Below, piece by piece: positions 8,014-17,556 of a stretch of 64,000 bases of DNA. The notes beneath the pieces are model-generated. The model saw only the letters and a program-made list of their open reading frames with translations. It had not been told where the DNA came from and ran no database searches. Location: NCBI RefSeq assembly GCF_017897595.1, contig NZ_JAGKIK010000007.1:1-64000 (forward strand), written 5' to 3'. Numbering within the stretch: the stretch's first letter is position 1; the number at the start of each line of letters is the position of its first letter. The stretch comes from Aquimarina sp. U1-2. GTDB lineage: Bacteria; Bacteroidota; Bacteroidia; Flavobacteriales; Flavobacteriaceae. Position numbers and translations under genes: made by a program.

Positions 8014-8089
8014 TATCGTATTAAATACCGATAATTTATAATATCGTTTATAGAACCGATAATTTAAAATATCGAATTAAAAACCGATA
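8014..8089. promoter_or_regulatory. three phased 20-bp dyads upstream of satD (candidate operator)
   Basis: TATCG occurs at 8014, 8042 and 8070, and CGATA at 8029, 8057 and 8085. Each TATCG-N10-CGATA unit is therefore a 20-bp dyad, repeated with an exact 28-bp period, beginning 26 bp upstream of the satD ATG. The surrounding bases are also similar (AATTATCGGT on the minus strand in each unit). Exact phasing and symmetry suggest cooperative binding of a dimeric regulator, most simply SatD itself. Confidence 0.75.
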
Positions 8090-8112
8090 ATTCCTCGATT
8101 TGTTCGTGCTAT

Positions 8113-8928
8113 TTACTGATTACCCAAGATTAAAGGCATCCCATCGTCTCCTGATCCCACAACAACAACTTTTGCATTTGGAGATTTAGACAGTTCTAGC
8201 GTAGCTTGTATGCCTTTTTCTTTCAGAATTTTATCTGTCAAAGAGGCACTTAGGATTTGATTGGCTACTGCCTTACCCTCTGCGTCAATTTTTTGGCGTT
8301 CTGCTTCTTTTCGAGCTTTTTCTAATCTAAATTCATATTCTAGCGCTTCTTGCTCTTGTTTTAATTTTCGTTCTATTGCTTCTTTAATAGTTGGTGGTAA
8401 TGTAACGTCCCGAACCAACACCTCATTCAATTGAATATATTGATTGGCTACAATTTTTTTGGTTTCTTCAAAAATCTCTTGTTGTATAGCATCTCGCTTA
8501 CTAGAATACAACTGCTCTGGTGTATATCGACCCACTACACTTCTTGCCGCTGATCGTATTGTTGGTAATAAAACCCTATCTACATAATTTTCACCTTTTT
8601 GTTGGTGTAATAAGCCCAATCTATCATAATCTGGTTGAAACCATGCAGAGGCATCTAATTTAATCTCTAATCCATTTGACGATAACACCTGCATTTTTTC
8701 AAAGACTTCTTGTTGGCGAACTTCGTACACATAGACTCTGTTCCACGGAGCCACAATATGAAAACCTTCGCCTAACGGAGGCTGATCGGTTACTACTCCG
8801 CCACCAAAAGTTCTATACAAAACTCCTGCCTCACCAGAGGCTATCGTTTCTGTAGACTTAGAAATAAAAACAATAGTTAAAACTATTGCGATGAGAATGG
8901 GTAATCCTATTTTTGGTAATTTTTCCAT
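8113..8928 (-). CDS. prohibitin family (SPFH) membrane protein
   Basis: A 271-residue SPFH/prohibitin protein. One N-terminal membrane helix (about residues 7-24, IGLPILIAIVLTIVFIS) is followed by the SPFH domain (GEAGVLYRTFGGGV to LPPTIKEAIERKL) and a charged coiled coil (KLKQEQEALEYEFRLEKARK). Such proteins form ring oligomers on the inner membrane and chaperone membrane proteins or proteases such as FtsH; the partner here is unknown. It is 20 nt downstream of the VWA protein gene on the same strand, so the two may be co-transcribed. Confidence 0.9.
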   Translation of the reverse strand: MEKLPKIGLPILIAIVLTIVFISKSTETIASGEAGVLYRTFGGGVVTDQPPLGEGFHIVAPWNRVYVYEVRQQEVFEKMQVLSSNGLEIKLDASAWFQPDYDRLGLLHQQKGENYVDRVLLPTIRSAARSVVGRYTPEQLYSSKRDAIQQEIFEETKKIVANQYIQLNEVLVRDVTLPPTIKEAIERKLKQEQEALEYEFRLEKARKEAERQKIDAEGKAVANQILSASLTDKILKEKGIQATLELSKSPNAKVVVVGSGDDGMPLILGNQ

Positions 8929-8948
8929 AGTGAATTTTTGTTTTAAAA

Positions 8949-10979
8949 TTATATCAAACCGTTATACTTTCTCGCAAACCATTCTATTGCCAGTAGTAAA
9001 ATTAAGATCGCGAGAAGATATTTCCAGTCGATCAAAGATACTATTTCTTCTCTGCTTTTTTGTATAACTTGATACCGCGGATCTGCCAATAAATTGTTAA
9101 TTAATAACTCGCTTTGATTCGTAAAATATGATTTTCCTTGGGAATTACTGGCCAATTGTTTAAGTTTTGCTACATCTGCATTAAGAAATTGTTGTTCAAC
9201 ATCATATTCGAGTACTGTAAAACTTCCTGATTTAGAAATATTCTCTCCTACTACCGATACCGTAAAATCATAGTCACCTGCACTTAAATTACTCAAATCA
9301 GCTTCAAAAGAAGTATTCTTTAGCAACATAGGTACGGTTTGTACAGCTTTGGTTTCTTTATTTTTTACAGCTATTCTTAAGTTCCCCCGTCTATCAAACT
9401 CATAGTTCTTAGTAAAGTATTCTGCTTTAATCGTAATATTTGAATTTCCATAATAAAAAGATTCTGAGATCGTATTCAATCGGCTTCTACGTTTGTTAGA
9501 AGCAAGATACTGAACTATTTTGCCAAAAAAATCATCAAAACTTTCAAAATTTTTAGTATCCAGATAATTTTGCACTCGCCAGCGCCATAATCCTTCGCCT
9601 AATACTATTCCTTCTCGTATCCCATCTTGTTCTATAGTGAACAATAATGGTTCTTGAGTCTCAATATCATTTATTACACGATAAAGCAATGGATCATAAT
9701 TTGAATTTACCGTAATAGATCCAAAAGCTCCTAACAGCGGAGGATACTCTCGAAAACCTATATCTTCAAGTAAAAAAGAGCTGTAGTTGCTATTAAATCT
9801 AGGAAGATAATATTCTGTTTGTCTTGTTATTTCATGTTTATATTTATCCTGAATGCGATTCAGAAATACCCAATCGGTATGCGCTCCCGTAATCGTTAGG
9901 TAGTTTTTTTTTGAGGTCTCTATTTCTTTATAAACATTAACAAATCTTGAATTAGGCTGGTACAGAATAATAAGCTGATAATCGTCTAAATTTGTAGCTT
10001 GCGAAGGTTTTACAATTTTCAGGCTTCGCCTTTCATTACTTTCGATACTTTTTTTAATTGCTCCTAAATCTGGATGAATTATCGAGCTAATCACGAGGAT
10101 ACTCGTTTTTTGATCAATTACTTCAACCGCAAATGATTTATTGTTGTTGATCGTATTCTTCTCATTACTTACAGGAATAAGTCTTGCGGTGTATTGAGCG
10201 ACACCTGGGGTATTAGCCGGCAAGGTAAGGTTAATTATTTTCGAATTTTCTTCAGAAGAAAAAACAACATTTTGGGTATACACTTTTCTATTCCCAGAGG
10301 TAATCTCGAAGGTAGTTTTTACATTTTCATCACCAGAATACGTCAGAATAGCTTCTACAGGAAATTTATTTTTTAGAAACGCGTAACGATTCACATTTAA
10401 TTGCTGGATTTTGGTATCGGTAGTGGTTATCGTATCTCCAGAAATAACAGGAAAAATCTGTTGTTTTGATGTTCGAGTGGTAAATTGATAATCTTTCCCG
10501 TAGGTTTGGTTTCCGTCGGTAATGAGTATTGTGGGTGCTATTGAATTTCTATAGATCTGGTCGAGATTTTCTAGCGCTTCAGAAATATTAGTTTGTTTTT
10601 TATCGAAGGAAAAGTGTAGCGAATCATGTAAACCTTCGGCAAAGGAATAGTAAGCAACCTCAAACCTATCATTAAGTGTGGCATTATTTTGAAGCTGTTT
10701 TACAAATTGAACTACCTGTTCACTTTGTTCTAAATGCTTAATAGATGCAGAATTATCGACACCAACTATCAAATTTGGTTTAACCGTATAATACGTCTGT
10801 TTTTTAAATGTTGGGTTTATAAGTAATACCAAAACTACCAGAACACTCAAAAAACGTAAAAAAGCAAAGAGCAAACTTTTTTTTTGTCTGCTCTTTACTT
10901 TATATACATATTGATATAAAGCTATTAGTGATGCACCTACGAAAGCTGCTACAAGTAACAAAATAGTTTGTGTTTGCAT
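8949..10979 (-). CDS. VWA domain-containing membrane protein
   Basis: A 676-residue protein with two N-terminal membrane helices (about residues 5-25 and 38-58), a von Willebrand A domain from about 70 to 200 with an intact MIDAS (GVDNSAS and TDGNQ), a central region resembling a class I amidotransferase-like or CARDB-type fold, beta-rich segments, and a single C-terminal helix (YLLAILILLLAIEWFARKY). This architecture is common in Bacteroidota membrane proteins related to the aerotolerance (Bat) group, but no batA/B/D neighbours are present. Exact role unknown; probably a periplasm-facing complex scaffold. Confidence 0.75.
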   Translation of the reverse strand: MQTQTILLLVAAFVGASLIALYQYVYKVKSRQKKSLLFAFLRFLSVLVVLVLLINPTFKKQTYYTVKPNLIVGVDNSASIKHLEQSEQVVQFVKQLQNNATLNDRFEVAYYSFAEGLHDSLHFSFDKKQTNISEALENLDQIYRNSIAPTILITDGNQTYGKDYQFTTRTSKQQIFPVISGDTITTTDTKIQQLNVNRYAFLKNKFPVEAILTYSGDENVKTTFEITSGNRKVYTQNVVFSSEENSKIINLTLPANTPGVAQYTARLIPVSNEKNTINNNKSFAVEVIDQKTSILVISSIIHPDLGAIKKSIESNERRSLKIVKPSQATNLDDYQLIILYQPNSRFVNVYKEIETSKKNYLTITGAHTDWVFLNRIQDKYKHEITRQTEYYLPRFNSNYSSFLLEDIGFREYPPLLGAFGSITVNSNYDPLLYRVINDIETQEPLLFTIEQDGIREGIVLGEGLWRWRVQNYLDTKNFESFDDFFGKIVQYLASNKRRSRLNTISESFYYGNSNITIKAEYFTKNYEFDRRGNLRIAVKNKETKAVQTVPMLLKNTSFEADLSNLSAGDYDFTVSVVGENISKSGSFTVLEYDVEQQFLNADVAKLKQLASNSQGKSYFTNQSELLINNLLADPRYQVIQKSREEIVSLIDWKYLLAILILLLAIEWFARKYNGLI

Positions 10980-11002
10980 GAATATGTATTAGCATTCACT
11001 AA

Positions 11003-11749
11003 TTAGGTTAGCATACCACCATCGACATGTAGTACCTGCCCGGTTACATAGGCACTTAAATCGGAAGCCAAATACACGCATGCATTAGCAATATCCTCTG
11101 GTGTACCTCCTCTTTTCAGGGGAATAGCATTACGCCAACCCTCGACTACTTTTTCATCGAGTTTCGCCGTCATTTCGGTTTCTATGAACCCAGGGGCTAC
11201 CACATTACTTCTAATATTTCTTGATCCAAGTTCTAAAGCTACCGATTTTGAAAATCCTATAATTCCTGCTTTAGAAGCTGCATAATTTGCTTGACCTGCA
11301 TTTCCTTTTACTCCAACAACAGAACTCATATTGATAATACTCCCATGTCTTTGTTTTAGCATTGTGCGTTGTACTGCCTTAGTCATGTTGAATACGCTTT
11401 TTAGATTAACTTCAATCACCGTATCAAAGTCCTCTTCTCCCATACGCATCAACAAGTTATCTTTTGTTATCCCTGCATTATTTACTAAAATATCAATAGC
11501 ACCAAAGGTTTCGAGCACGTCTTTAACAAGTTCCTGTGCTTGAGTATAATCTGCTGCATTACTTTGATAACCTTTTGCCTTGACCCCCAAGTCGATCAAT
11601 TCTTTTTCGAGCTGCTCTGCTGCAGTTACTGAAGAACTATATGTAAATGCTATATTTGCCCCGTTTTTGGCAAAAATTTCTGCGATTCCTTTGCCAATAC
11701 CTCTTGTGGCACCAGTTATAATGGCTGTTTTATCCTGTAAAAGATTCAT
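11003..11749 (-). CDS. fabG: 3-oxoacyl-[acyl-carrier-protein] reductase FabG
   Basis: NADPH-dependent reduction of 3-oxoacyl-ACP in fatty-acid elongation. The 248-residue short-chain dehydrogenase has the Rossmann motif TGATRGIGKG (12-21), NNAG (90-93), and catalytic Ser143, Tyr156 and Lys160 in the segment SSVVGVKGNAGQANYAASKA. The C-terminal FabG signature SAYVTGQVLHVDGGM is intact. It stands alone between the VWA gene and the M16 protease gene, all on the minus strand; no other fab genes are near apart from the FabZ fused to LpxC. Confidence 0.95.
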   Translation of the reverse strand: MNLLQDKTAIITGATRGIGKGIAEIFAKNGANIAFTYSSSVTAAEQLEKELIDLGVKAKGYQSNAADYTQAQELVKDVLETFGAIDILVNNAGITKDNLLMRMGEEDFDTVIEVNLKSVFNMTKAVQRTMLKQRHGSIINMSSVVGVKGNAGQANYAASKAGIIGFSKSVALELGSRNIRSNVVAPGFIETEMTAKLDEKVVEGWRNAIPLKRGGTPEDIANACVYLASDLSAYVTGQVLHVDGGMLT

Positions 11750-11807
11750 TAATCAATGATTTTGTGTTTATATTTTTTGAAGTGATTTCAACCTTTTCGC
11801 TGCTACT

Positions 11808-11826
11808 GAAAAAGTTTAACCTGTTC
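11808..11826 (-). repeat. copy of the GTTTAAAC-type short motif upstream of fabG
   Basis: The minus strand reads GAACAGGTTAAACTTTTTC about 60-77 nt upstream of the fabG start. A partial facing copy, GAATTGGTTTAAACTTA, lies at 11901-11917 over the end of the M16 gene. Both flank the M16 terminator. Confidence 0.5.
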
Positions 11827-11867
11827 CAACAATTCAAATATAAGCATTACTAAAAAGTGAACAATAG

Positions 11868-11897
11868 TAAACCCTACGATTTCTCATAGGGCTTACA
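11868..11897 (-). terminator. terminator downstream of the M16 protease gene
   Basis: GTAAACCCTA and TAGGGCTTAC (one mismatch) form a 10-bp stem with a 10-nt loop, located 18-47 nt after the stop codon at 11915. A clear U-run is lacking, so efficiency is uncertain. Confidence 0.55.
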
Positions 11898-11914
11898 TAA
11901 GAATTGGTTTAAAC

Positions 11915-14890
11915 TTACAACTTGATATCTTCCTTTTTCTTTTCGTAATTGAATAGATAATCAATATCCATCTCTTTAATTTCTCCGAGTTTAGACAACG
12001 CCTTCATGTCGACATCGTTTTTGTTACCTATTACTAATATGTTGTAATTTTCACCTCGAATATTATCATTGAAGAATGACTTAAGATCTTCGAGAGTCAT
12101 GTTTTGAATCGTATTGTACATTTCTTCGCGATTATCATAATCGATCCCCTGCTTTTTAAGATTCTCATACGACCAAAAAATATTTGATTTTGTAATACGT
12201 TTTGCCGCTATTTTTTTTAGTGTAGCTTCTTTTGCCTGATTAAATTGTTGTTCTGCTTCTGGCATATTGGTCATCAAATCCATCATCGCGTCGACAGCCT
12301 CTGGCATTTTATTGGCTTGCGTGCCTATATACGCATAAATGTAATTGGACTTTCCTTTTTCACTCGCATTTCTATATTGTGAAAAAGCAGAATATGCCAG
12401 TGATTTTGATTCTCTAATTTCCTGAAACACAATAGAAGATAATCCACTACCAAAATAGGTGTTAAACAAACTTGAAGCTGCTAACTTCTTAGGATCGAAT
12501 TCTGAACCTTTTGCAAGAAATAACATCTCACTTTGCACCATATCATAATCTACAAAATAAACGTTTCCTCCTGTTTCTTTCTCGACGTACTCTGTTTTCT
12601 CAGGATACTCTTTTAGCTGCTCACTAATCTTATGCTGCTCGTTTAATGCTGCAATGGCTGTATCTATATCTTTTCCATAATAAAAAATGCGATGCTTATA
12701 ATTCAAGAGATCTTTAACAATATCAACTAACTCCTGCGGATCAATCGTTTTTAACTCGGCAATAGTATAAATGTTTCTAAGTCTTGAATTTTCACCATAT
12801 TTACCGTAACTCATTAGTCCATTCCACATGATATTTCCCTTTTGAGTTTTTCCATCTGCTCTTCCTTTTGCTATTTTTTGAACATACTTAGTGTACGTCT
12901 CCTGATCGGCTACAGCATTTTTGACAAGGTGTTCTAATAAGGTTAATCCCTGACTTAAATTCTCTTCTAATCCAGAAAGGCTCAATTGCGTTTTGTCTGC
13001 AGAAGAGGCTACCGAATAATTAACTCCCAGTTTATAAAACTCTTTTTTAAGTTCTTCAGGAGTATAGGTATTTGTACCTAAATAATCCAAATAGCCTGCT
13101 GCTAAAGATAATTTTTTGTCATGATCCAGACCCATGTCCAAAATAATACTGAGATCGAACAAATCATTGGTTTCATTTTTTATATAAGAAACCGAGATAC
13201 CATTGGCTAGTTTTGTTTCTTTAATTGCAGATTTGTAGTCAATAAATTTTGGTTGTAACGGTTCAGAAGCTATTGACCTAAATTCTTTAACAAATTTAGA
13301 TTCTTTATCTCTATTCAATGCTACCGGAGTGATACCAGGGTTTTCTACCTTAACAATATTTTTATCTTCACCTTTGATCTTATGTACCTCTACATAATTA
13401 TTACCATAATGCTTGTTAGCAAAATCAACAATATCTTGTTTTGTAATTTCCTTCATCTCGTCTAGCATTGTCAACCGATCTTTCCAATCTTGAAAATGAA
13501 TAAATGCATCAAGATACGCATAAGCAGTAGCGCTGGCATTTTCAAACTGACGTACCCGAGATAATTTCAAGTCATTGATTACCGCACTAGTTAACCAATC
13601 ATCAAACGCTCCCTTTTTAATTTTTTCTATCTCACCTAAAAGCAATTCTTTAACTTCATCCAGTGTTTGGTCTGCCTTTGGTTTTCCGAAAAGAATGTGA
13701 AGTCCATAATCTTTATTAAAATTTGTGTATGAAGCCGCTTGCTGTACTTTTTGCTGCTGGTTTAAGTTAAGATCAATTAGACCGGCTTGAGAATTTGCCA
13801 GCATGTAATCTATAAGCGTCACCATTTTCTCCTCTTCTGAACCAAAGCCATCTGTTCTAAATGCAACATATATAGATTCTGAAGTTGGACCATACACTTC
13901 TTTTTTTATCGGTGCCGAAATTGGTGTTTCTTTAGGAAACTTGGGGTGTATAACCTCTTTTTTCTTATAATTTCCAAAAGCTTCGTTTACTTTTTTAATC
14001 GTGGCATCAAAATCAAGGTCTCCTACTAATATCACTGCCATGTTATTGGGGACATAATATTTATCGAAATACGCATGAATAGCCTCCATCGATGGATTTT
14101 TCAAATGCTCTGATTTTCCTATCGTAGTTTGTGTGCCATAGGGATGGGTTGGAAACAATCCTTCTAAAACTGCAAAATACTGTTTGCGTCTATCACTATC
14201 TTGTCCGCGATTAAATTCTTCATAAACGGCTTCGAGTTCTGTATGAAAAAGACGAAGTACTAATTGACTAAAGCGTTCTCCCTCTACTGTAAGCCATTTA
14301 TCCAGTTCGTTAGAAGGGATTTTATTTACATATACGGTTTGTTCGTTTGAGGTAAAAGCATTTGTCCCTTCGGCACCTAATGAATTTACTAATTTATCAT
14401 ATTCATTAGCAATAGAAAGCTTAGACGCTTCTTGAGAAACCTCGTCTATTTTTTGATAAATTTCTTTTTTCTTTTCGGGATCTGTTTCCTGCTTGTGTTG
14501 TTCATAAAGGTTCGAAATCTGTTGGATTAACGAATTTTCTTTTTCAAAATCTGTAGTACCAATTTCGTCAGTTCCTTTAAACACCATATGTTCGAGATAA
14601 TGAGCCAATCCGGTATTATCAGCGGGATCATATGTAGACCCGGCTTTAATTGCAATTAGAGTTTGGATTTTCGGCTCCTCTTCATTTTTTCCCAGATACA
14701 CTTTAAGACCGTTATCCAGTGTATATAATCTCAAACCAGTTGGATCATTGGTAACAGTTTCATAAGTAAAACCAGCAGCATCTGTATGCTGTTCAGTTTT
14801 TATTTCCTTTGATAAATCGCTTGATTGGTTGTTACAACTGCTAGCTAAAGCAGCTAAAGACAATAGTAAAAATGATTTGAAAACCTTCAT
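11915..14890 (-). CDS. M16 family zinc metallopeptidase, lipoprotein
   Basis: A 991-residue pitrilysin-type protease with both halves. A lipoprotein signal (MKVFKSFLLLSLAALASSC, Cys19) predicts envelope anchoring. The inverted zinc motif HYLEH is at 97-101, and the third ligand Glu is expected in ELEAVYEEFNRG. The C-terminal half has the second M16 fold (MLFLAKGSEFD, FNTYFGSGLSSIVFQEIRESKSLAYS). Length fits the long two-domain type. It likely degrades peptides in the periplasm or at the outer membrane. No obvious operon partner: a terminator lies on each side. Confidence 0.93.
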   Translation of the reverse strand: MKVFKSFLLLSLAALASSCNNQSSDLSKEIKTEQHTDAAGFTYETVTNDPTGLRLYTLDNGLKVYLGKNEEEPKIQTLIAIKAGSTYDPADNTGLAHYLEHMVFKGTDEIGTTDFEKENSLIQQISNLYEQHKQETDPEKKKEIYQKIDEVSQEASKLSIANEYDKLVNSLGAEGTNAFTSNEQTVYVNKIPSNELDKWLTVEGERFSQLVLRLFHTELEAVYEEFNRGQDSDRRKQYFAVLEGLFPTHPYGTQTTIGKSEHLKNPSMEAIHAYFDKYYVPNNMAVILVGDLDFDATIKKVNEAFGNYKKKEVIHPKFPKETPISAPIKKEVYGPTSESIYVAFRTDGFGSEEEKMVTLIDYMLANSQAGLIDLNLNQQQKVQQAASYTNFNKDYGLHILFGKPKADQTLDEVKELLLGEIEKIKKGAFDDWLTSAVINDLKLSRVRQFENASATAYAYLDAFIHFQDWKDRLTMLDEMKEITKQDIVDFANKHYGNNYVEVHKIKGEDKNIVKVENPGITPVALNRDKESKFVKEFRSIASEPLQPKFIDYKSAIKETKLANGISVSYIKNETNDLFDLSIILDMGLDHDKKLSLAAGYLDYLGTNTYTPEELKKEFYKLGVNYSVASSADKTQLSLSGLEENLSQGLTLLEHLVKNAVADQETYTKYVQKIAKGRADGKTQKGNIMWNGLMSYGKYGENSRLRNIYTIAELKTIDPQELVDIVKDLLNYKHRIFYYGKDIDTAIAALNEQHKISEQLKEYPEKTEYVEKETGGNVYFVDYDMVQSEMLFLAKGSEFDPKKLAASSLFNTYFGSGLSSIVFQEIRESKSLAYSAFSQYRNASEKGKSNYIYAYIGTQANKMPEAVDAMMDLMTNMPEAEQQFNQAKEATLKKIAAKRITKSNIFWSYENLKKQGIDYDNREEMYNTIQNMTLEDLKSFFNDNIRGENYNILVIGNKNDVDMKALSKLGEIKEMDIDYLFNYEKKKEDIKL

Positions 14891-14980
14891 AGATTGATTT
14901 TTATTTGAGCCATTTTAAAGTAGAACTGATATAAAAGACGTAAAATAGCTAATTCTGTTACATATATATTATAAAAAACA

Positions 14981-15017
14981 AAAAACCTTTTCGGTATACT
15001 ACATCCAAAAGGTTTTT
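14981..15017 (-). terminator. terminator downstream of sucD
   Basis: AAAAACCTTTT (14981-14991) and AAAAGGTTTTT (15007-15017) form a perfect 11-bp stem with a 15-nt loop and A/T tracts on both sides, so it can work in both directions. It lies 45 nt after the sucD stop codon. Confidence 0.8.
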
Positions 15018-15061
15018 GTTCAATTTATAATAAAGACTTAAAAGTTCTAAAACTTGTCTTT

Positions 15062-15934
15062 CTATGCTAGTACTTCTGCTACCTTTTTACCTATTTCTGC
15101 AGGAGAATCTACTACGTGAATACCACATTCTCTCATAATTGCTTTTTTAGCAGCAGCGGTATCTTCACTACCTCCAACAATGGCCCCTGCATGCCCCATG
15201 GTACGACCAGCCGGCGCAGTTTCACCAGCTATAAAGCCAACTACAGGCTTTTTGGTACCGTTTTCTTTTACCCATCGTGCGGCATCTGCCTCTAATTGAC
15301 CTCCGATCTCTCCTATCATTACTACACATTCGGTTTCAGGATCATTAATTAATAACTCTACAGCTTCTTTGGTGGTTGTTCCGATAATTGGATCTCCACC
15401 TATACCTATAGCCGTTGTAATTCCCAACCCTTGCTTGACCACTTGATCAGCGGCTTCATAGGTAAGTGTTCCTGATTTTGAAACAATACCTACTTTTCCT
15501 TTTTTAAATACAAAACCTGGCATGATGCCTACTTTTGCTTCTTCCGGAGTGATAACTCCAGGACAATTTGGACCTATGAGTCTACACTCTTTATCTTTAA
15601 TATAATTTGATGCAGTGATCATATCTGCAACAGGAATACCTTCGGTAATAGTAATAATGACTTTAATTCCAGCATCGGCTGCTTCCATAATAGCATCGGC
15701 AGCAAAAGCAGGCGGAACAAAAATAATCGTTGTATCGGCTTGTACTTCTTTTACAGCATCTTCTACCGTATTAAAAACAGGTTTATCAAGATGCGTTTGT
15801 CCTCCTTTTCCCGGTGTAACACCACCAACGATGTTGGTACCGTATTCGATCATTTGACCGGCATGAAAAGTACCTTCACTTCCAGTAAAACCTTGAACAA
15901 TAATTTTTGAATCTTTATTAACTAAAACACTCAT
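15062..15934 (-). CDS. sucD: succinyl-CoA ligase (ADP-forming) subunit alpha SucD
   Basis: Alpha subunit of the TCA-cycle enzyme that interconverts succinyl-CoA and succinate with nucleotide phosphorylation. The 290-residue length is typical. The N-terminal CoA-binding fold has [22 protein letters not shown] and the catalytic phospho-His loop [13 protein letters not shown] follow. The beta subunit gene sucC is not adjacent, which is usual in Flavobacteriaceae. It is followed by a strong hairpin terminator. Confidence 0.97.
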   Translation of the reverse strand: MSVLVNKDSKIIVQGFTGSEGTFHAGQMIEYGTNIVGGVTPGKGGQTHLDKPVFNTVEDAVKEVQADTTIIFVPPAFAADAIMEAADAGIKVIITITEGIPVADMITASNYIKDKECRLIGPNCPGVITPEEAKVGIMPGFVFKKGKVGIVSKSGTLTYEAADQVVKQGLGITTAIGIGGDPIIGTTTKEAVELLINDPETECVVMIGEIGGQLEADAARWVKENGTKKPVVGFIAGETAPAGRTMGHAGAIVGGSEDTAAAKKAIMRECGIHVVDSPAEIGKKVAEVLA

Positions 15935-16197
15935 TGCGTTATGGATTTTTTATTTCTTAATTACGATTCCAAAAATAAGCTTTTGAATACTATCGTTAAA
16001 ATGAAAACATAAAATATTTTGATAATTTATTTCAACTAAACACCAAACTATCGTAGAACTCCCTTGTATTTTTTATTAGCACTACCAAAAAGTATAATAC
16101 CCTATGGGGTTTACCGCGAGAATTAAAAACTGTTTTCTACGAATCCCTAATGGTCTCGTGAGGTACTTTAATTAAACCTAAGTAGGTGGTTATCTTG

Positions 16198-16605
16198 TTA
16201 TTTTGAAATAAACGATTCCATACTTTCTGGAGAGTCAACCCCTTGTTGACTAATTTGATATCCTTTATATAATTTGTGATCTTTGAGTTCCCAAATAGTA
16301 ATAAAATGAGCAATTGCCTCTTCTTTATCAGGTGCCTCAATCGTTGTGGCAAAATAGGTATATCGAGCGGTTACTGTATCTTCTTCTGCGATTAAATGAC
16401 TGATCTCACATCTGAAAGTTTCAAAAGACTTAGCCATTTGCGTAAACATTGCCTCGATTTCTTCAAAATTTTTACTGGTAAAACCAAAACTACTGTTCCA
16501 AAATAGTGTTATTTCAGGATGTAAATATTCTGAAAAGGCTTCAGGGTTATGTATTAAATCGGTTTCATAAAAGGATCTAACTATGTCCTTTGCTGTATTA
16601 CTCAT
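16198..16605 (-). CDS. nuclear transport factor 2 / SnoaL-like protein
   Basis: A 135-residue single-domain protein of the NTF2/SnoaL fold: helix MSNTAKDIVRSFYETDLIH, then HPEITLFWNSSFGFTSKNFEEIEAMFTQMAKSF and beta strands ending FITIWELKDHKLYKGYQISQQG. The fold serves ligand binding, isomerase or hydrolase roles; none can be assigned. Its start overlaps the stop of the upstream lpxD-like gene by 8 nt, so it is probably translated from the same mRNA. Confidence 0.8.
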   Translation of the reverse strand: MSNTAKDIVRSFYETDLIHNPEAFSEYLHPEITLFWNSSFGFTSKNFEEIEAMFTQMAKSFETFRCEISHLIAEEDTVTARYTYFATTIEAPDKEEAIAHFITIWELKDHKLYKGYQISQQGVDSPESMESFISK

Positions 16606-17536
16606 TCTTTTTCAACTTTTCTATTACCTCCGGAATCTGTCTGATTGCCGCAAGTTCTTTATACTTTTTTCTAAAATCATCTGCCGGCGTTCCAAAATAA
16701 CTTTTATTCGCTTCTAATGATTTGCTTACTCCTGATTGTGCAGATATAATTGCTTTTTTTCCGATAGTCACATCACTGGTTATTCCTACCTGACCCCATA
16801 TGGTGACTTCATCTTCTATAACTACACATCCGGCAATACCCACTTGAGATGCGATAATACATTGTTTACCTATAACGGTATCATGACCTATATGCACCTG
16901 ATTGTCTAGTTTTGTACCTTCTTTTATAATTGTATCCCCAGTAACACCTTTGTCAACTGTACACAAAGCTCCTATATCAACGTGATCTTCTATGACTACT
17001 CTACCCCCCGAAATCAATTTATCAAATCCTTCAGGTCTTTTTTTATAGTAAAAGGCATCTCCCCCAAGAACTGTTCCTGAATGAATAGTAACATTGTTGC
17101 CAATAACTGTATTGTCATATATGCTTACATTTGCATGTAGTAAACAATGATCTCCTATAACGACATTATTGCCTAAAAAAACTCCTGGTTGAATAATCGT
17201 GTCTTTTCCTATTTTTGCTGTTGAAGATATGTTCGATTCGGCAGCTTCAAAAGGTTTAAAATACGTAGTTAACTTATTAAAATCTCGAAAAGGATCGTCT
17301 GATAGTAATAAAGCTTTTCCCTCTGGACATGGTACTTCTTTGTTAATTAAAATAACCGTTGCTGCACTTTTGAGGGCTTTGTCATAATATTTTGGGTGAT
17401 CGACGAAAACTATATCTCCCGGAGTAACGACATGGATTTCATTCATTCCCAATACCGGAAAATCTGAATCTCCAACGAATTTTGAAGAAAGTATAGTTGC
17501 AATTTGTTGTAACGTATGCTTTTGAGGAAATTTCAT
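16598..17536 (-). CDS. second LpxD-like UDP-3-O-acylglucosamine N-acyltransferase
   Basis: A 312-residue hexapeptide-repeat acyltransferase related to LpxD. The N-terminal uridine-binding-like domain (residues about 1-100) is followed by a left-handed beta helix with hexapeptides such as IGKDTIIQPGVFLGNNVVIGD and IGHDTVIGKQCIIASQVGI, including the catalytic His in VHIGHDTVIG, and a C-terminal helix. It differs from the canonical lpxD at 20539-21567 in length and sequence. The gene order with efp, lpxA, lpxC-fabZ and lpxD suggests a lipid A role, perhaps with another acyl chain or sugar; that is inference. Confidence 0.85.
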   Translation of the reverse strand: MKFPQKHTLQQIATILSSKFVGDSDFPVLGMNEIHVVTPGDIVFVDHPKYYDKALKSAATVILINKEVPCPEGKALLLSDDPFRDFNKLTTYFKPFEAAESNISSTAKIGKDTIIQPGVFLGNNVVIGDHCLLHANVSIYDNTVIGNNVTIHSGTVLGGDAFYYKKRPEGFDKLISGGRVVIEDHVDIGALCTVDKGVTGDTIIKEGTKLDNQVHIGHDTVIGKQCIIASQVGIAGCVVIEDEVTIWGQVGITSDVTIGKKAIISAQSGVSKSLEANKSYFGTPADDFRKKYKELAAIRQIPEVIEKLKKNE

Positions 17537-17556
17537 ACAATAAATTAAGATCGTTA

